Shown: positions 8,624 to 17,765 of the stretch, in pieces
How positions within the stretch are numbered: position 1 is the stretch's first letter
How the letters are laid out: every line of letters starts with the position of its first letter
Position numbers and translations under genes: made by a program
NCBI GenBank assembly: GCA_964342355.1
Contig: CAYFFG010000016.1
Location: 17,392 to 81,391, forward strand
DNA: 64,000 nt
Reading direction: 5' to 3'
DNA from: Hirschia sp964342355
GTDB taxonomy: Bacteria > Pseudomonadota > Alphaproteobacteria > Caulobacterales > Hyphomonadaceae
Notes under the pieces: model-generated
What the model was told of the DNA's origin: nothing
Databases searched by the model: none
The model's input: only the letters and a program-made list of their open reading frames with translations

Positions 8624-9091
8624 GTGAAACGCCTCTCCATCATTCTTGCTTCAGGGCTGGCTTGGTCTGTATCGGGCGGGCATGCTTTCGCTGAGAGCGA
8701 AAGCATGCCGCCGGCTGTTCAGACTTGCATCAGCGCCAATGCAAAAAAAGTGGAGTTGGTATTTGACGATTTGACGTCTGCAAGTGAATTTTTGACGACT
8801 TCGGTCTGCGCCGCGCCACTTTTTGATTGGGAGCAGTCCTTGAAGGAAGCGAAGCAAAAAGAAGCGCTTTTGAAAGAGCGGTGTTCCAATCCTTTGGACG
8901 GTAGCCTTCTTTCAGAATGTGAAGATTTTGAGCCGTTTGTCGACAGCCACATCCGAATGTTTACAGGCGACGACCCTTCATTTTCGGAGGTTCGCCGAAC
9001 ATTTGCATACGCCAGTTCCGCTGCATCCTTAGAGTTGCTCAACTTAAGAATTGAACGGCTAAACGCCGAATCTCCGACGGGGACAAAATAA
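8624..9091 (+). CDS. Small secreted cysteine-containing protein inserted between sucC and sucD
   Basis: Unrecognised protein of 155 residues. The N-terminus is a signal peptide (MKRLSIILASGLAWSVSGG, cleavage likely after HAFA). The mature part is helical and charged, with four cysteines (VQTCI, TSVCA, KERCS, LSECE) that could form two disulfides in the periplasm. The start is GTG. The stop overlaps the sucD start in TAATG, implying translational coupling. A secreted product inside a cytoplasmic enzyme operon is odd, because SucC and SucD form one complex and are normally adjacent. Function unknown; the first codons contain a strong hairpin. Confidence 0.82.
   Translation: MKRLSIILASGLAWSVSGGHAFAESESMPPAVQTCISANAKKVELVFDDLTSASEFLTTSVCAAPLFDWEQSLKEAKQKEALLKERCSNPLDGSLLSECEDFEPFVDSHIRMFTGDDPSFSEVRRTFAYASSAASLELLNLRIERLNAESPTGTK
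8679..8709 (+). repeat. 14-bp perfect inverted repeat within the inter-sucCD gene
   Basis: GGCATGCTTTCGCT, a 3-nt loop GAG, then AGCGAAAGCATGCC. The arms extend by GGC/GCC with one bulged G. It lies within the signal-peptide codons 60 bp after the sucC stop. As RNA it would be a very stable hairpin; there is no T run, so it is not a standard terminator. Confidence 0.85.
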
Positions 9092-9993
9092 TGTCTATCC
9101 TTATCGACAAGAACACCAAGGTTCTCACTCAGGGTATGACCGGTAACACCGGTTCGTTCCACACAAACCAGGCGCTGGCTTACTTCGGCACCCAAATGAT
9201 CGGCGGCACGCACCCAAAGCGTGGCGGCGAGACTTGGAAAGCTGACAATGGTCAGGAACTGCCAATCTTCACAACTGTTGCTGAAGCAAAAGAAAAAACC
9301 GGTTGCGACGCATCCGTGATCTACGTGCCGCCAGCAGGCGCAGCAGCTGCGATCGAAGAAGCTATCGACGCTGAAATCCCGCTTATCGTCTGTATTACAG
9401 AAGGTGTGCCGGTTCTCGACATGGTGCGTGTGAAGTCCAAACTGGAAAAATCAAACTCACGTCTGATCGGTCCAAACTGCCCGGGTCTTCTGACACCTGA
9501 ACAGTGCAAGATTGGCATCATGCCGGGCTCTATCTTCAAGAAGGGGTCTGTGGGTGTCGTATCGCGTTCCGGTACGCTGACATACGAAGCTGTTTACCAG
9601 ACATCACAGGAAGGCCTGGGCCAATCTTCTGCTGTTGGTATCGGTGGTGACCCTGTTAAAGGCACCGAGTTCATCGACATCTTGGAAATGTTCCTGGCTG
9701 ACGACGAGACCGAATCCATCATTATGATTGGTGAAATTGGTGGGTCTGCTGAGGAAGAAGCTGCGCAATTCCTCAAGGATGAAGCCCAAAAGGGTCGCAA
9801 AAAGCCGATGGTTGGCTTTATTGCGGGCCGTACGGCGCCTCCAGGACGCACAATGGGCCACGCCGGCGCGATTGTGTCTGGTGGCAAAGGTGGTGCGGAA
9901 GACAAGATTGCGGCGATGGAAGAAGCCGGTATCGTTGTGTCTCCAAGCCCAGCGCGTCTTGGCGCAACAATGGTGGAAGTGCTGAAAGGCTAA
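9091..9993 (+). CDS. sucD: Succinyl-CoA ligase (ADP-forming), alpha subunit
   Basis: Alpha subunit of succinyl-CoA synthetase, 300 residues. The CoA-binding Rossmann domain begins MSILIDKNTKVLTQGMTGNT. The phosphohistidine motif is GRTMGHAGAIVSGGKG near residue 250. Its ATG shares a base with the stop of the upstream secreted-protein gene, so its translation probably depends on that gene. Followed by an 81-bp gap with an alternative-pairing hairpin before sucA. Confidence 0.98.
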   Translation: MSILIDKNTKVLTQGMTGNTGSFHTNQALAYFGTQMIGGTHPKRGGETWKADNGQELPIFTTVAEAKEKTGCDASVIYVPPAGAAAAIEEAIDAEIPLIVCITEGVPVLDMVRVKSKLEKSNSRLIGPNCPGLLTPEQCKIGIMPGSIFKKGSVGVVSRSGTLTYEAVYQTSQEGLGQSSAVGIGGDPVKGTEFIDILEMFLADDETESIIMIGEIGGSAEEEAAQFLKDEAQKGRKKPMVGFIAGRTAPPGRTMGHAGAIVSGGKGGAEDKIAAMEEAGIVVSPSPARLGATMVEVLKG

Positions 9994-10015
9994 CACTAAA
10001 GAAAGTAAGGCGGCC

Positions 10016-10069
10016 GGACGGAGCCGACATAACGACCCCAGTCCGACCGTCCTCATTTGTAAGGACGGT
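10016..10069 (+). promoter_or_regulatory. Hairpin sequestering the sucA ribosome-binding site
   Basis: ACCGTCCT (10046-10053) pairs perfectly with AGGACGGT (10062-10069). The second arm contains the AAGGACGG Shine-Dalgarno sequence of sucA. An upstream GGACGG (10016-10021) could instead pair with CCGTCC (10047-10052), which would free the site. The two pairings are mutually exclusive. Translational control is an inference from base pairing only. Confidence 0.5.
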
Positions 10070-10074
10070 TAACC

Positions 10075-13000
10075 ATGACAAGCCAGTCGGCTTCGAAAGA
10101 CAACGGGCGTTCAGACATGAACGCCGCTATGCTGGAAACAGCGTTCCTCTATGGTGGAAACGCTGTCTACATCGAGCAGCTTTATGCTCAATATGTGGAT
10201 GATCCCAGCTCAATTTCGGCGGACTGGCGCGCCTTCTTTGATGAAGTTGGCGACCCGGCTCAGGCGACCAAGCGCGCCGCAGCCGGGCCTGCATGGAAAG
10301 ACAAGAACTGGCCGCTTCCGCCGACTGACGAGCTTGTCTCGGCTTTAGACGGAAACTGGGCGGCTCTGGAACCGGCCATCAAATCCAAGATTGAAGCAAA
10401 GGCGCAAGCCCCGGCCACAAACGGTGCGGCTGCTGCTGCTCCTGCTAGCCTGACAACGGCGGAAATCAACCAACAGGTTCAGGACTCAATCCGCGCGCTG
10501 ATGATGATCCGCGCTTACCGGATTCGTGGTCACCTGGCTGCAAATCTGGACCCGTTGGGCATAGAAGTAGGGTCTAACCACCCTGAATTATCTCCTGAAA
10601 CATACGGCTTTACAGAAGCTGATATGGATCGATCAATCTACATTGATCAGGTGCTGGGGCTTGAATATGCGACCCCGCGCAAGATCCTTGAAATTCTCAA
10701 GCGTACTTATTGTTCCACATTCGGCGTGCAGTTCATGCACATGTCCGATCCGGAAGAAAAAGGCTGGATCCAGCAGCGTATCGAGGGTGAAGACAAGGAG
10801 ATCTCTTTTACGCCGGAAGGTAAAAAAGCGATCCTTGCCAAGCTGATCGAAGCTGAAACATTCGAGCGCTTCCTGCACAAGCGTTACCCTGGCACCAAGC
10901 GTTTTGGTCTGGACGGCGGTGAGGCCATGGTGCCTGCACTCGAGCAGATCGTGAAGCGCGGTGGCGCGCTCGGCGTCGACGAGATTGTTCTTGGCATGCC
11001 GCACCGTGGTCGCCTCAACGTCCTGGCGGCTGTGATGGGCAAGCCATATCACGTCATTTTTAACGAGTTCCAGGGCGGCAACACACAAGGCGCCGAAGAG
11101 TTCGGTTCTGGTGATGTGAAATACCACCTTGGCGCGTCCTCTGACCGGACATTCGACGGACACACAGTTCACTTGTCTTTGACCGCTAACCCATCTCACC
11201 TTGAAGCGGTGAACCCTGTGGTTTTGGGTAAAGCGCGTGCAAAGCAGTCTTTTGACCTTCAAGAAGACAAGCGCGCTGAGCGTGTGAAGGTGATGCCATT
11301 GCTTCTACACGGTGACGCGGCGTTTGCTGGTCAGGGTGTCGTGTCAGAGTGTTTTGCGTTGTCGGAACTGGCAGGCTACCGCACTGGCGGCACAATCCAC
11401 TTTATCGTGAATAACCAGATCGGTTTCACAACCAGTCCGAAATATTCGCGTTCATCTCCTTATCCGACAGATGTCGCTCTGCAGGTTCAGGCGCCGATCT
11501 TCCACGTCAATGGCGACGACCCTGAAGCTGTGGTCCACGCAACGAAAGTGGCGACAGAATACCGGCAGAAGTTCGGTAAAGACGCTGTCATCGATATGTT
11601 CTGTTACCGTCGTTATGGTCACAACGAAGGCGACGAACCGATGTTCACGCAACCTTTGATGTACAAGAAGATCAAGTCGCACCAGTCGACGCGCGAGATC
11701 TACTCTGATCGTTTGATCGCTGAAGGCGTGTTGGACCAAGCCGAACTCGACAAGATGGTGTCCGATCTTGAAGATTATCTCGACAAGGAATTTGAAGCCG
11801 GGAAAACTTACAAGACTGACAGTGCGGACTGGTTAGACGGCGCATGGTCTGGTCTTGGCTTGCCGGAAGACGATGACCGTCGTGGTCAAACCGCGGTCGA
11901 AGAAGAACGCCTCCGCGCTATCGGCGACCGTCTGACGACAATTCCAAACTCTGTGAACGCTCACCGCACGGTGAAAAAGGTCTATGACCAGCGCGCCAAA
12001 GCGATCACCACAGGTGAGGGCATTGACTGGTCAACTGCGGAAATGATGGCGTTCGGATCGCTCTTGTCAGAAGGCTTCCCGGTACGCTTGTCCGGCCAGG
12101 ACTCTTGTCGCGGAACATTCTCACAGCGTCACTCGCACATTATCGACCAGGACACTGAGCGACGCTACACGCCGCTACGTCAGCTGCGTCACGAACAGGC
12201 AGACTTTGAAGTCATCGACTCGTTGCTGTCTGAAGAGGCTGTGCTGGGTTACGAATATGGATACTCGCTAGCGTCCCCAAATACACTCGTGCTTTGGGAA
12301 GCCCAGTTCGGTGACTTCGCCAACGGCGCCCAGGTCGTGTTTGACCAGTTTATCTCATCAGGTGAGCGTAAATGGCTGCGTATGTCCGGCCTGGTCTGTC
12401 TTCTGCCGCACGGTTATGAAGGACAGGGCCCGGAACACTCATCAGCCCGCCTTGAGCGTTATCTGCAGCTATGTGCGCAGGACAACATGCAGGTTGCCAA
12501 CTGTACGACGCCTGCAAACTACTTCCACATTCTGCGTCGCCAGATCCACCGTGACTTCCGTAAGCCACTGATCCTGATGACGCCGAAATCTCTACTGCGT
12601 CACAAATTGGCGGTGTCTTCGCTGTCTGAAATGGCCGAAGGCTCATCTTTCCACCGTGTCCTCTGGGATGACGCGGAGATGGAAGGCAAAACAAGCGAAA
12701 TCAAACTGGCGCCGGATGATCAGATCCGCCGGGTGATCATGTGTTCGGGTAAAGTCTATTACGACCTGTTCGAAGAGCGTGAACGCCGCGGCATCAACGA
12801 TGTTTACATCCTGCGTCTGGAGCAATTGTACCCGTTCCCGGTCGCCCCGCTCATGAAAGAGCTGGAGCGTTTCAAACAGGCCGACATGGTCTGGTGTCAG
12901 GAAGAGCCCAAGAACATGGGTTCGTGGACATTTGTCGACCCGAACCTGGAACGTGTCCTTGAAAGACTACAATGTAAGCACACGCGCGCCCGTTATGTCG

Positions 13001-13092
13001 GTCGTGCGCCATCCGCATCCACTGCGGCTGGTACAATGAGCTTGCACAAGAAAGAGCTGGCTGCGTTCCTCGACGCGGCGTTTGAAGAGTAA
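10075..13092 (+). CDS. sucA: 2-oxoglutarate dehydrogenase E1 component
   Basis: Thiamine-diphosphate-dependent E1 subunit of the 2-oxoglutarate dehydrogenase complex; decarboxylates 2-oxoglutarate and transfers succinyl to the lipoyl arm of SucB. 1005 residues, usual length. Visible are the N-terminal E2-binding region (FLYGGNAVYIEQLYAQY), the E1 signature GMPHRGRLNVLAAVMGKPY, the HGDAAFAGQGVVSE thiamine site and the C-terminal transketolase part. The ATG chosen is 5 bp after AAGGACGG; an internal Met at residue 15 is an alternative. Sits between sucD and sucB in the same orientation. Confidence 0.97.
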   Translation: MTSQSASKDNGRSDMNAAMLETAFLYGGNAVYIEQLYAQYVDDPSSISADWRAFFDEVGDPAQATKRAAAGPAWKDKNWPLPPTDELVSALDGNWAALEPAIKSKIEAKAQAPATNGAAAAAPASLTTAEINQQVQDSIRALMMIRAYRIRGHLAANLDPLGIEVGSNHPELSPETYGFTEADMDRSIYIDQVLGLEYATPRKILEILKRTYCSTFGVQFMHMSDPEEKGWIQQRIEGEDKEISFTPEGKKAILAKLIEAETFERFLHKRYPGTKRFGLDGGEAMVPALEQIVKRGGALGVDEIVLGMPHRGRLNVLAAVMGKPYHVIFNEFQGGNTQGAEEFGSGDVKYHLGASSDRTFDGHTVHLSLTANPSHLEAVNPVVLGKARAKQSFDLQEDKRAERVKVMPLLLHGDAAFAGQGVVSECFALSELAGYRTGGTIHFIVNNQIGFTTSPKYSRSSPYPTDVALQVQAPIFHVNGDDPEAVVHATKVATEYRQKFGKDAVIDMFCYRRYGHNEGDEPMFTQPLMYKKIKSHQSTREIYSDRLIAEGVLDQAELDKMVSDLEDYLDKEFEAGKTYKTDSADWLDGAWSGLGLPEDDDRRGQTAVEEERLRAIGDRLTTIPNSVNAHRTVKKVYDQRAKAITTGEGIDWSTAEMMAFGSLLSEGFPVRLSGQDSCRGTFSQRHSHIIDQDTERRYTPLRQLRHEQADFEVIDSLLSEEAVLGYEYGYSLASPNTLVLWEAQFGDFANGAQVVFDQFISSGERKWLRMSGLVCLLPHGYEGQGPEHSSARLERYLQLCAQDNMQVANCTTPANYFHILRRQIHRDFRKPLILMTPKSLLRHKLAVSSLSEMAEGSSFHRVLWDDAEMEGKTSEIKLAPDDQIRRVIMCSGKVYYDLFEERERRGINDVYILRLEQLYPFPVAPLMKELERFKQADMVWCQEEPKNMGSWTFVDPNLERVLERLQCKHTRARYVGRAPSASTAAGTMSLHKKELAAFLDAAFEE

Positions 13093-13127
13093 ACGCGTCC
13101 GCCAAAGGGCGTTTGAAGGAGAAAATG

Positions 13128-14630
13128 ATGGCCGAGATTACGGTCCCTGTACTGGGCGAAAGCGTCACCGAAGCAACGGTAGGCAACTGGCTCAAGAAAC
13201 CTGGCGACAAGGTCGCTAAAGACGAAGTGCTGGTTGAATTGGAAACAGACAAAGTTTCTGTTGAAGTTTCCGCTGCAGAAGATGGCACGCTCGCAGAGAT
13301 TGTCGCTAAAGAAGGCGACACAGTTGAGATCGGTGCGCTTTTGGGCCGTATCGGCGAAGCAAGTGGCGCATCGGCTACACCAGCTGCGGCAGCGCCCGCA
13401 GCGGCCGCCCCAGCTCCAGCAGCTTCCGGATCTGGCGAACAAGTGAAAGTCGCAGTTCCTCAGATGGGCGAAAGCGTGACTGAAGGTACGCTTTCTCAGT
13501 GGCTTAAGAAGCCAGGCGAAGCAGTACAGCAGGACGACCCGATTGCTGAGATAGAGACCGACAAGGTCGCTATCGAAGTGCCTGCGCCTGTTGCTGGCGT
13601 TCTTTCTGAGACACTTGTTTCTGAAGGTTCCACCGTCGGCATCGGCACAGAGATTGCGATCATCGCTGCCGGCGCGTCAGCTGGTGCGACGCCAGCTCCG
13701 GCTGCAGCGGCTGCGGCATCAAGCCCTGCGCCAGCTGCTGTGTCTTCTTCTTCTTCTGCTGCTGCGCCATCTGTGCGCCGTATCGCGGCTGAAAACGATG
13801 TGAATCCAGCTGATATTCCAGGTACCGGCAGAGACGGTCGCGCCACGAAAGGTGATGCGTTGAAATATATCCAACAAGGCGCCAGTGCGCCTGCCGCAGC
13901 ATCGTCTGCACAAGTTGCGCGTCAGATTGGTCCTCGCGAAGAGCGCGTGAAAATGACCCGCTTGCGCCAGACAATCGCAAAACGTCTGAAAGAAGCGCAA
14001 AATACCGCGGCTATGCTGACCACATTCAACGATGTGGACCTCACAGAAGTGATGGCGATGCGCAAAGCCTACAAAGACATCTTTGAGAAGAAGCACGGTG
14101 TGCGTCTTGGCTTTATGTCATTCTTCACAAAAGCTGTCGTACATGCGCTGAAAGAAATCCCAGCGGTGAATGCTGAGATCGACGGCACTGACCTGATTTA
14201 CAAAAATTACTACGACATCTCCATGGCTGTCGGCACAGACAAAGGCCTTGTGACACCTGTCGTACGTGATGCTGATACGCTGTCGCTGGCTGGTATCGAA
14301 GCTGAAATCGGTCGTCTGGGTAAGTTGGCGCGTGACGGAAAACTGGCGTTGGCTGACCTGCAAGGCGGCACATTCACAATTACCAATGGCGGTGTTTACG
14401 GCTCTATGCTGTCTACCCCGATCCTGAACCCGCCTCAGTCAGGCGTGCTTGGTATGCACCGTATCGAACAGCGTCCTGTCGCCATCAACGGTGAAGTGAA
14501 AATCCGTCCGATGATGTATCTGGCGCTTTCATATGACCACCGTATCGTTGACGGCAAGGAAGCTGTGACATTCCTTGTCCGCGTGAAAGAGAGCTTGGAA
14601 AACCCAGAGCGTTTGCTTCTGGACCTCTAA
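13128..14630 (+). CDS. sucB: Dihydrolipoyl succinyltransferase (E2) with two lipoyl domains
   Basis: E2 core of the 2-oxoglutarate dehydrogenase complex, 500 residues. Two tandem lipoyl domains are present, with target lysines in ETDKV at residues 42 and 146. They are separated by Ala/Pro-rich linkers. The E1/E3-binding domain (about 215-250, VRRIAAENDVNPADIPGTG) and the acyltransferase domain with the SYDHRIVDG motif follow. Family members usually carry one lipoyl domain and about 400 residues, so this one is enlarged. The second of two adjacent ATGs was chosen because AAGGAG lies 5 bp upstream. Last gene of the suc run; a terminator follows. Confidence 0.96.
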   Translation: MAEITVPVLGESVTEATVGNWLKKPGDKVAKDEVLVELETDKVSVEVSAAEDGTLAEIVAKEGDTVEIGALLGRIGEASGASATPAAAAPAAAAPAPAASGSGEQVKVAVPQMGESVTEGTLSQWLKKPGEAVQQDDPIAEIETDKVAIEVPAPVAGVLSETLVSEGSTVGIGTEIAIIAAGASAGATPAPAAAAAASSPAPAAVSSSSSAAAPSVRRIAAENDVNPADIPGTGRDGRATKGDALKYIQQGASAPAAASSAQVARQIGPREERVKMTRLRQTIAKRLKEAQNTAAMLTTFNDVDLTEVMAMRKAYKDIFEKKHGVRLGFMSFFTKAVVHALKEIPAVNAEIDGTDLIYKNYYDISMAVGTDKGLVTPVVRDADTLSLAGIEAEIGRLGKLARDGKLALADLQGGTFTITNGGVYGSMLSTPILNPPQSGVLGMHRIEQRPVAINGEVKIRPMMYLALSYDHRIVDGKEAVTFLVRVKESLENPERLLLDL

Positions 14631-14659
14631 TATATTCTCTTGAAATCCACGATTAATAG

Positions 14660-14688
14660 CCCCGCTGGTTGCAAACTGGCGGGGTTTT
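14660..14688 (+). terminator. Rho-independent terminator after sucB
   Basis: An 11-bp stem (CCCCGCTGGTT with AACTGGCGGGG, two G-U pairs) followed by TTTT. It ends the suc operon before the histidine kinase gene. Confidence 0.85.
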
Positions 14689-14800
14689 CTATTTGACGTC
14701 ATGTCAGCCCATTAAGGCGATCTTCAGATCAATGGCGTATGGTTAAGCTTAGTCCCGTTGTGAAAACGGGAGAGGGTATAGTGGTGGATCGTCCTTACGC

Positions 14801-17362
14801 ATGTTGAAGAACCTGCAGTTCCGTCTTTATGCGTTGATGTTTGCAATATCGGTGGCGACATTGATTGCAGGCGGATTTGGCGCTTATGTCCTCGCATACA
14901 AATCAGACCTGAAACAGGTTGAGCTAAGCCTTGAAAAATACATCGCTGAACGCGGCAAACGCGAACAGTTACTCTTTACTGAACTACACCATATTCAGAT
15001 GGTTGCGGTCGAAGAGTTCGAACGGTTTCGTGCGGAATTAAGCGATGCTGAAGTTGAGACTGTTTTCGACGAAATTTTTCTAGACTTTGGCGACAATACA
15101 TTTCGTAGCCGAGACAATGTCTATAACGGTCTTTATCAGGACGGCGTAGGGCATGTGAACGGCGTCGCCGGGTTTGTGCCATTTGCTAATGACATTGACG
15201 TTGAGCGCAAACGCACGCTTGCCGCAGCATATCATACCATCGCCAGGCTAATCCCGCTCTCAAAATCAAAATTAGAAAGTTTGTGGTTTTTCACTGAACA
15301 GGACGAGCTGCTGATTTATGCGCCTGACCGACCTGGGAATCTTAGTTTTTATCGCACTGAAGCGCCCCCTGAGCTGAGTTTTCAGGATACGGATATCGCG
15401 CGTGCTTCCAGCCTGAAACACAATCCCCAAGGCGTGGCGACGTGTACGCCGCCAACAGACCTAGTTTATAGCATTGAAGGGGAGGCGTTGGCCGCCGGTT
15501 GCCAGATCCCAATCAGGGAAGAAGGCAAACAGCTTGGTGTTTGGGGAACCACAATGATGGTCACCAAGACTTTCAAGCGCGCTGTTCAGGAACGCCCAAT
15601 TCCTGAAAGTCGCGTCATGTTCATGACGAAAGATGGCAGAGCAATCGCGCACCCGGCTTTTGAAACTTACGACCAATTGACCACAGCGCAGTCGATGACA
15701 ATTTCAAAGCGCGAACAATTACACGAAATTGCGGGACTGCTGACCCAGCAGGAAACTCAGAGCGGTGTGCTGAAATTCAACACACGCGGCGGGAAGCCAG
15801 AGATTGTCGCCTATCACTTTCTCCCATTCACTGAATGGTTCCTGCTGGTGAAATTACCGCATTCTTATGTGGCGTCGAACGCCTTCAAATCCGCCATGCC
15901 GGTTTTTATCATCGGAGCATTGGGACTTGCGGGACTGTTAGGCGCCATATCGCATTACGCCATGCGCAATGTTGTGATGCCATTGAATCTCTTGGCGGCG
16001 CGTTTCCGTGCGCACGAAGCATCCAATGATATTTCGCCTGTGGGGTGCGATGTTGAAGCGCTTGCGCTGCGTAAGGATGAGATCGGAGAGCTTGCCAGCA
16101 CGCTCATCAGCTACAGGCGAGAACAAGAAGGCGCTTTGGCGCATCTTGAAAACAAAGTCGCCGAACGCACTGCGGAACTTGAACGTGCGAACGAAGCCAA
16201 GACGATCTTCCTTACGACGATGAGTCATGAGCTGCGCACGCCGCTTAATGGTGTGTTGGGCATTGCCCGCTTGTTAAAACGTAGCAAGCTGGACCAGCGC
16301 GATGCTGAAATGGTTGGTATCATTGAAAGCTCAGCGTCAACGCTTGAACGCCAATTGAGCGACTTGCTGGACGTGTCCAAAATGGAGGCGGGCCAGCTGG
16401 AGATGATTACCGAAGATTTCGATCTTGTGCGCGCTGTTGAGTCTGTCGCACAGCTCTATCAGGCCTCTGCAAACGAAAAACACCTGATGCTGAGCACCAG
16501 TTTTTCTGCGACCTGCAAAGGTGTTTATCGCGGCGACACCGTTCGCGTTCAGCAAATTGTGTCAAACCTGCTCTCCAATGCGATCAAATTCACAGATGAG
16601 GGGCATGTCGTTCTGTCAGTTGAGGTATCGGCTGGCGCAGATGATCTTCACAAAGTGACTATTTCCGTTGCCGACACAGGCTGTGGAATTCCGTTAGAGG
16701 CGCAGGAACGTATTTTCGATCGTTTCCAGCAGGCCGATGGACGTGTCACACGCCGCTTTGGCGGATCAGGTCTTGGCCTTTCAATCGTTCGCTCGCTTGC
16801 CATGATGATGGACGGGGATGTGAGTGTTGATTCAACACCAGGGCAGGGATCAGTCTTCACTTGCCGCCTCAAGTTGGAAAAAGTGGCGGGCGCCAATCCG
16901 GACAAGCTGGCCGTGGCTTCGCCCATGCCTGTGATCAATGAGGAAAACGTCCGTCGCCAAGCATTGCTTGCGGAAGATCACCCGGTTAATCAACGCATTA
17001 TTCAGCTGTTGCTGGAGCCTGCCGGATTTGATGTCACTATCGTTGGCGATGGCTTGCAGGCGGTATCCGCCTTCCGCAAGCAGCATTTTGATGTTGTGTT
17101 GATGGATCTTCGCATGCCGGTAATGGACGGATTGGAAGCTATTCGACAGATCCGTTTGTTTGAAAAAATGTCCCGTCATGAAAGTTCGCCAACACCTATT
17201 CTGGTAATGAGCGCTGACGCCAAAGGCGAAGACGCAGATCGTTCGTACAGGGCTGGCGCCAATGGTCATATGGCGAAGCCGTTACGCCCGGCTCAAGTCT
17301 TGAAAACCATAGGTCAACTCTTGGAAGAAACCGCAGACGAGGTTATCGAACAAGCAGTTTGA
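14801..17362 (+). CDS. Membrane hybrid sensor histidine kinase
   Basis: Hybrid two-component sensor of 853 residues. Layout: membrane span at about 10-31, a large periplasmic sensor region to about 365, a second span (PVFIIGALGLAGLLGAISHY), a HAMP-like linker, and a coiled coil (HLENKVAERTAELERANEAK). The HisKA domain has SHELRTP with His476. The ATPase domain has NLLSNAIKF, VADTGCGI and GSGLGLSI. A C-terminal receiver has Asp769 in LMDLRMPVMDG and the Lys of MAKPLRP. No DNA-binding partner or Hpt is adjacent. It lies between sucB and lpd, which could mean metabolite sensing, but that is speculation. The ribosome site is weak. Confidence 0.93.
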   Translation: MLKNLQFRLYALMFAISVATLIAGGFGAYVLAYKSDLKQVELSLEKYIAERGKREQLLFTELHHIQMVAVEEFERFRAELSDAEVETVFDEIFLDFGDNTFRSRDNVYNGLYQDGVGHVNGVAGFVPFANDIDVERKRTLAAAYHTIARLIPLSKSKLESLWFFTEQDELLIYAPDRPGNLSFYRTEAPPELSFQDTDIARASSLKHNPQGVATCTPPTDLVYSIEGEALAAGCQIPIREEGKQLGVWGTTMMVTKTFKRAVQERPIPESRVMFMTKDGRAIAHPAFETYDQLTTAQSMTISKREQLHEIAGLLTQQETQSGVLKFNTRGGKPEIVAYHFLPFTEWFLLVKLPHSYVASNAFKSAMPVFIIGALGLAGLLGAISHYAMRNVVMPLNLLAARFRAHEASNDISPVGCDVEALALRKDEIGELASTLISYRREQEGALAHLENKVAERTAELERANEAKTIFLTTMSHELRTPLNGVLGIARLLKRSKLDQRDAEMVGIIESSASTLERQLSDLLDVSKMEAGQLEMITEDFDLVRAVESVAQLYQASANEKHLMLSTSFSATCKGVYRGDTVRVQQIVSNLLSNAIKFTDEGHVVLSVEVSAGADDLHKVTISVADTGCGIPLEAQERIFDRFQQADGRVTRRFGGSGLGLSIVRSLAMMMDGDVSVDSTPGQGSVFTCRLKLEKVAGANPDKLAVASPMPVINEENVRRQALLAEDHPVNQRIIQLLLEPAGFDVTIVGDGLQAVSAFRKQHFDVVLMDLRMPVMDGLEAIRQIRLFEKMSRHESSPTPILVMSADAKGEDADRSYRAGANGHMAKPLRPAQVLKTIGQLLEETADEVIEQAV

Positions 17363-17378
17363 TCTTGCTCGGAGACTG

Positions 17379-17765
17379 ATGGTGCTTCAGGTCTTTATCG
17401 CTATCTTTGCCGGATTGATTGTCGGCCTGGGCGGACTTGCTATTGGTCGTGCTTTAGGGCCTCACGACGGAATAGTTTTTACCATAATTGTTGTTGCCGC
17501 TAGCTGGGCAGGCATTTTCATAACAGCCTTTTTGTCGCCCAAGGCGGCTAAATTTTCATGGCTTTACAGAATTCTGCCAGCCATTGGCGTGGCGTATGTC
17601 ATGTGCGCCTTTATTTATTTGGCGTGGGTGCGCGGCGAAGGCATATTTTATCAGCCGGGCGTGCATTTCAACTTTATGATCGGCGCGCTCATTCTGATCG
17701 TCATTTCTCCGCGTCTGCTCGTGAAGCTGACGAACAAACTGTCTCGTCGGGGCAAAGGACAATGA
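17379..17765 (+). CDS. Four-span membrane protein of unknown function
   Basis: 128-residue protein with four hydrophobic stretches (FIAIFAGLIVGLGGLAI, GIVFTIIVVAASWAGIFI, ILPAIGVAYVMCAFIYLAW, FMIGALILIVISPRLL) and a basic C-terminal tail. No family recognised. It begins 17 bp after the kinase gene and overlaps the next gene by 4 bp, so the three are probably one unit. A partner or accessory membrane pair for the kinase is possible but unproven. Confidence 0.75.
   Translation: MVLQVFIAIFAGLIVGLGGLAIGRALGPHDGIVFTIIVVAASWAGIFITAFLSPKAAKFSWLYRILPAIGVAYVMCAFIYLAWVRGEGIFYQPGVHFNFMIGALILIVISPRLLVKLTNKLSRRGKGQ

Noticed and set aside
10633..11262. A 209-codon frame antisense to sucA
   Set aside because: Shadow of a highly conserved gene; composition is not protein-like.
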